Source: Falsirhodobacter flavus
Lineage (GTDB): Bacteria; Pseudomonadota; Alphaproteobacteria; Rhodobacterales; Rhodobacteraceae
Reading direction: 5' to 3'
NCBI GenBank assembly: GCA_029846755.1
Contig: JARWBI010000005.1
Span: 62,001-126,000 of the forward strand
Length of the DNA stretch: 64,000 nt
Below, in pieces: positions 62,826 through 64,000 of the stretch. The number at the start of each line of letters is the position of its first letter. Position 1 is the stretch's first letter. The notes beneath the pieces are model-generated. The model was not told the origin of the DNA, made no database searches, and was given only the letters and a program-made list of their open reading frames with translations. The position numbers were made by a program, and so were the translations under genes.

Positions 62826-64000
62826 ATGGCAACCCTTCTGCTTGCAACAGCAGGCGCCGCGATCGGCGGCGGCATCGGCGGCACCGTCATCGGCCTTTCG
62901 GGCGCGGTCATCGGCCGCGCGGTGGGCGCGACGCTGGGCCAGGTGATCGACCAGCGCCTTCTGGGCGTCGGGTCCGAGCGTGTCGAGATCGGCAAGCTGG
63001 ACCGTTTCCGCATCATGGGCGCGTCCGAGGGCGCACCCGTCGCGCAGATCTATGGCCGCACCCGCGTCTCGGGTCAGGTCATCTGGGCGACGCGGTTTCT
63101 GGAGCATGTCAGCAAATCCGGTGGCGGCAAGGGCACGCCCAAGCCGAAGACGACCAGCTATTCCTATTCCGTCAGCCTCGCCATCGCGCTGTGCGAGGGC
63201 GAGATCGCCAGCATCGGGCGCGTCTGGGCCGACGGGATCGAGCTTTCGCCCCACGATCTGAACATGCGCATCTATGAGGGCAGCGAGGACCAGCTGCCCG
63301 ACCCCAAGATCGCGGCGGTCGAGGGCCATGCCCCGGCCTATCGCGGCATCGCCTATGTGGTGCTGGAAGATCTGCCGCTGGGCCAGTTCGGCAACCGCGT
63401 GCCGCAGTTCTCCTTCGAGGTGCTGCGCCCGGCGCAGGGCGGGCAGGCCGACCGCGACATGAACCTGCAACGCGGGGTAAGGGCGGTCGCGCTGGTTCCT
63501 GGCACGGGTGAATACGCGCTGGCGACGACCCCGGTGCATGTGTCGTCGGGGCCGGGCGCGAACCGCTCGCTGAACGTCAACACGCCATCGGGCGAGACTG
63601 ACCTGACGGCATCACTGCGCCAGTTGGGCGAGGAACTGCCCGCTGCACAATCAGTGTCGCTGGTGGTGTCGTGGTTCGGGAGCGATCTGCGCTGCGGCGA
63701 CTGCACGGTTCAGCCCTGCGTCGAACAACGCACGGATGGCGTGCCGATGGCGTGGTCCGTCGCGGGCGTCACGCGCGCGCAGGCGGCGCTGGTGCCACAG
63801 GCAGATGGCCGCCCGGTCTATGGCGGCACCCCCGCCGACGCTTCGGTGATCGAGGCGATCCGCGCTATCCGCGACGGCGGGCGCGCGGTTATGTTCTATC
63901 CGTTCATCCTCATGGACCAGATGGCGGGCAATACGCTGCCCGATCCGTATTCCGATGCGCAAGGCCAGCCCGTCCTGCCGTGGCGCGGACGCATCACGAC
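62826..64000 (+). CDS. GTA g15, large tail hub/fiber-bearing protein, N-terminal part (cut by window end)
   Basis: 391 residues are visible from ATG 62826 with no stop before the window end. A hydrophobic Gly/Ala-rich N-terminus (GGGIGGTVIGLSGAVIGRAVG) is followed by RFRIMGASEGAPVAQIYGR and the conserved VWADGIELS segment, as in RcGTA g15 (about 1300 residues in that family). It forms the central tail tip. The rest lies outside the window. Confidence 0.92.
   Translation, partial: MATLLLATAGAAIGGGIGGTVIGLSGAVIGRAVGATLGQVIDQRLLGVGSERVEIGKLDRFRIMGASEGAPVAQIYGRTRVSGQVIWATRFLEHVSKSGGGKGTPKPKTTSYSYSVSLAIALCEGEIASIGRVWADGIELSPHDLNMRIYEGSEDQLPDPKIAAVEGHAPAYRGIAYVVLEDLPLGQFGNRVPQFSFEVLRPAQGGQADRDMNLQRGVRAVALVPGTGEYALATTPVHVSSGPGANRSLNVNTPSGETDLTASLRQLGEELPAAQSVSLVVSWFGSDLRCGDCTVQPCVEQRTDGVPMAWSVAGVTRAQAALVPQADGRPVYGGTPADASVIEAIRAIRDGGRAVMFYPFILMDQMAGNTLPDPYSDAQGQPVLPWRGRIT

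Larger units (their letters stand above)
53046..64000 (+). other. gene transfer agent structural cluster (RcGTA-like), incomplete at window end
   Basis: Seventeen same-strand genes follow in RcGTA order: g1 (small terminase), g2 (large terminase), g3 (portal), g3.5, g4 (protease), g5 (capsid), g6-g8 (connector/tail terminator), g9 (tail tube), g10, g10.1, g11 (tape measure), g12-g15 (baseplate, peptidase, fiber-bearing hub). Most overlap or nearly touch. No frameshift is seen. There is no integrase, repressor or replication gene around it, unlike a prophage. Such particles package random host DNA and move it between cells. Confidence 0.93.

Noticed and set aside
53046-64000. Calling the phage-like cluster a prophage
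   Set aside because: No integrase, repressor, replication or attachment site is seen; gene order, the g3.5 and g10.1 genes and the very short tape measure match RcGTA clusters.
47293-64000. Direct control of the GTA by the neighbouring phytochrome kinase
   Set aside because: Only proximity supports it; fabF, mltG and two promoters separate them and no cognate regulator is present.

Overview
The window looks like the chromosome of a GC-rich alphaproteobacterium, most likely a member of the Rhodobacteraceae. The reasons are the gene orders nuoI-[carboxymuconolactone decarboxylase-like]-nuoJKLMN-birA-coaX-rnj and coxB-ctaB-small ORF-ctaG-ctaE-surF1-thrC, and above all a complete-looking gene transfer agent (GTA) structural cluster in the same order as the Rhodobacter capsulatus RcGTA cluster. 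No rRNA operon, insertion sequence, integrase or CRISPR array was seen. Coding density is very high and no gap between genes exceeds 300 bases. Many neighbours overlap by ATGA or TGATG, which suggests translational coupling.

Layout. 1-9.8 kb: the 3' part of the complex I operon (nuoI end to nuoN), followed by birA, coaX and RNase J and closed by a terminator. 9.8-13 kb, minus strand: a DEAD-box helicase and release factor 3. 13-16.4 kb: an atypical SDR, tatABC and a DUF815 ATPase. 16.4-20.5 kb, minus: a secreted Hint-domain protein, tmk, a D,D-carboxypeptidase, a small periplasmic repeat protein and a Pmp3/YqaE-like peptide. 20.6-23.2 kb, minus: a coupled hydrolase, PLP-dehydratase and hydrolase operon. 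23.5-28.7 kb: an ABC exporter, an acyl-CoA synthetase and tldD (minus). 28.8-38.4 kb: cytochrome aa3 oxidase subunits and assembly factors, surF1, thrC, an M16 peptidase, a GNAT, an MBL-like protein and a FAD-linked oxidase. 38.4-41.4 kb, minus: nnr, tRNA-Leu(UAG) and trigger factor. 41.5-44.5 kb: glnB-glnA and a cytochrome b561-YceI fusion (minus). 44.7-52.9 kb: a fatty-acid/cell-wall set (fabD, fabG, acpP, fabF, mltG), interrupted on the opposite strand by a heme oxygenase plus bacteriophytochrome histidine kinase pair. 53.0-64.0 kb: the GTA cluster from g1 to a g15 cut by the window edge.

The GTA genes encode all parts of a small headful-packaging, tailed particle: terminase, portal, protease, capsid, connector proteins, tail tube, short tape measure, baseplate hub and a cell-wall peptidase. 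No integrase, replication or lysogeny gene accompanies them in the window. Every frame is open, which suggests the cluster is maintained by selection.

The most interesting non-coding signals are these. A promoter/leader/hairpin arrangement lies between mltG and GTA g1, with a LexA-box-like operator just upstream. A UUCG hairpin follows the capsid gene. The acpP leader is structured and contains a possible 21-codon ORF. Two genes (bphO and the YqaE-like peptide) appear to be leaderless. In nnr the best Shine-Dalgarno points at an ATC codon. Two proteins have lost family catalytic residues: an alpha/beta hydrolase with Gly at the nucleophile position and an SDR with Ser/Arg in place of the Tyr/Lys pair. 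All assignments come from reading the sequence; no database search was run.
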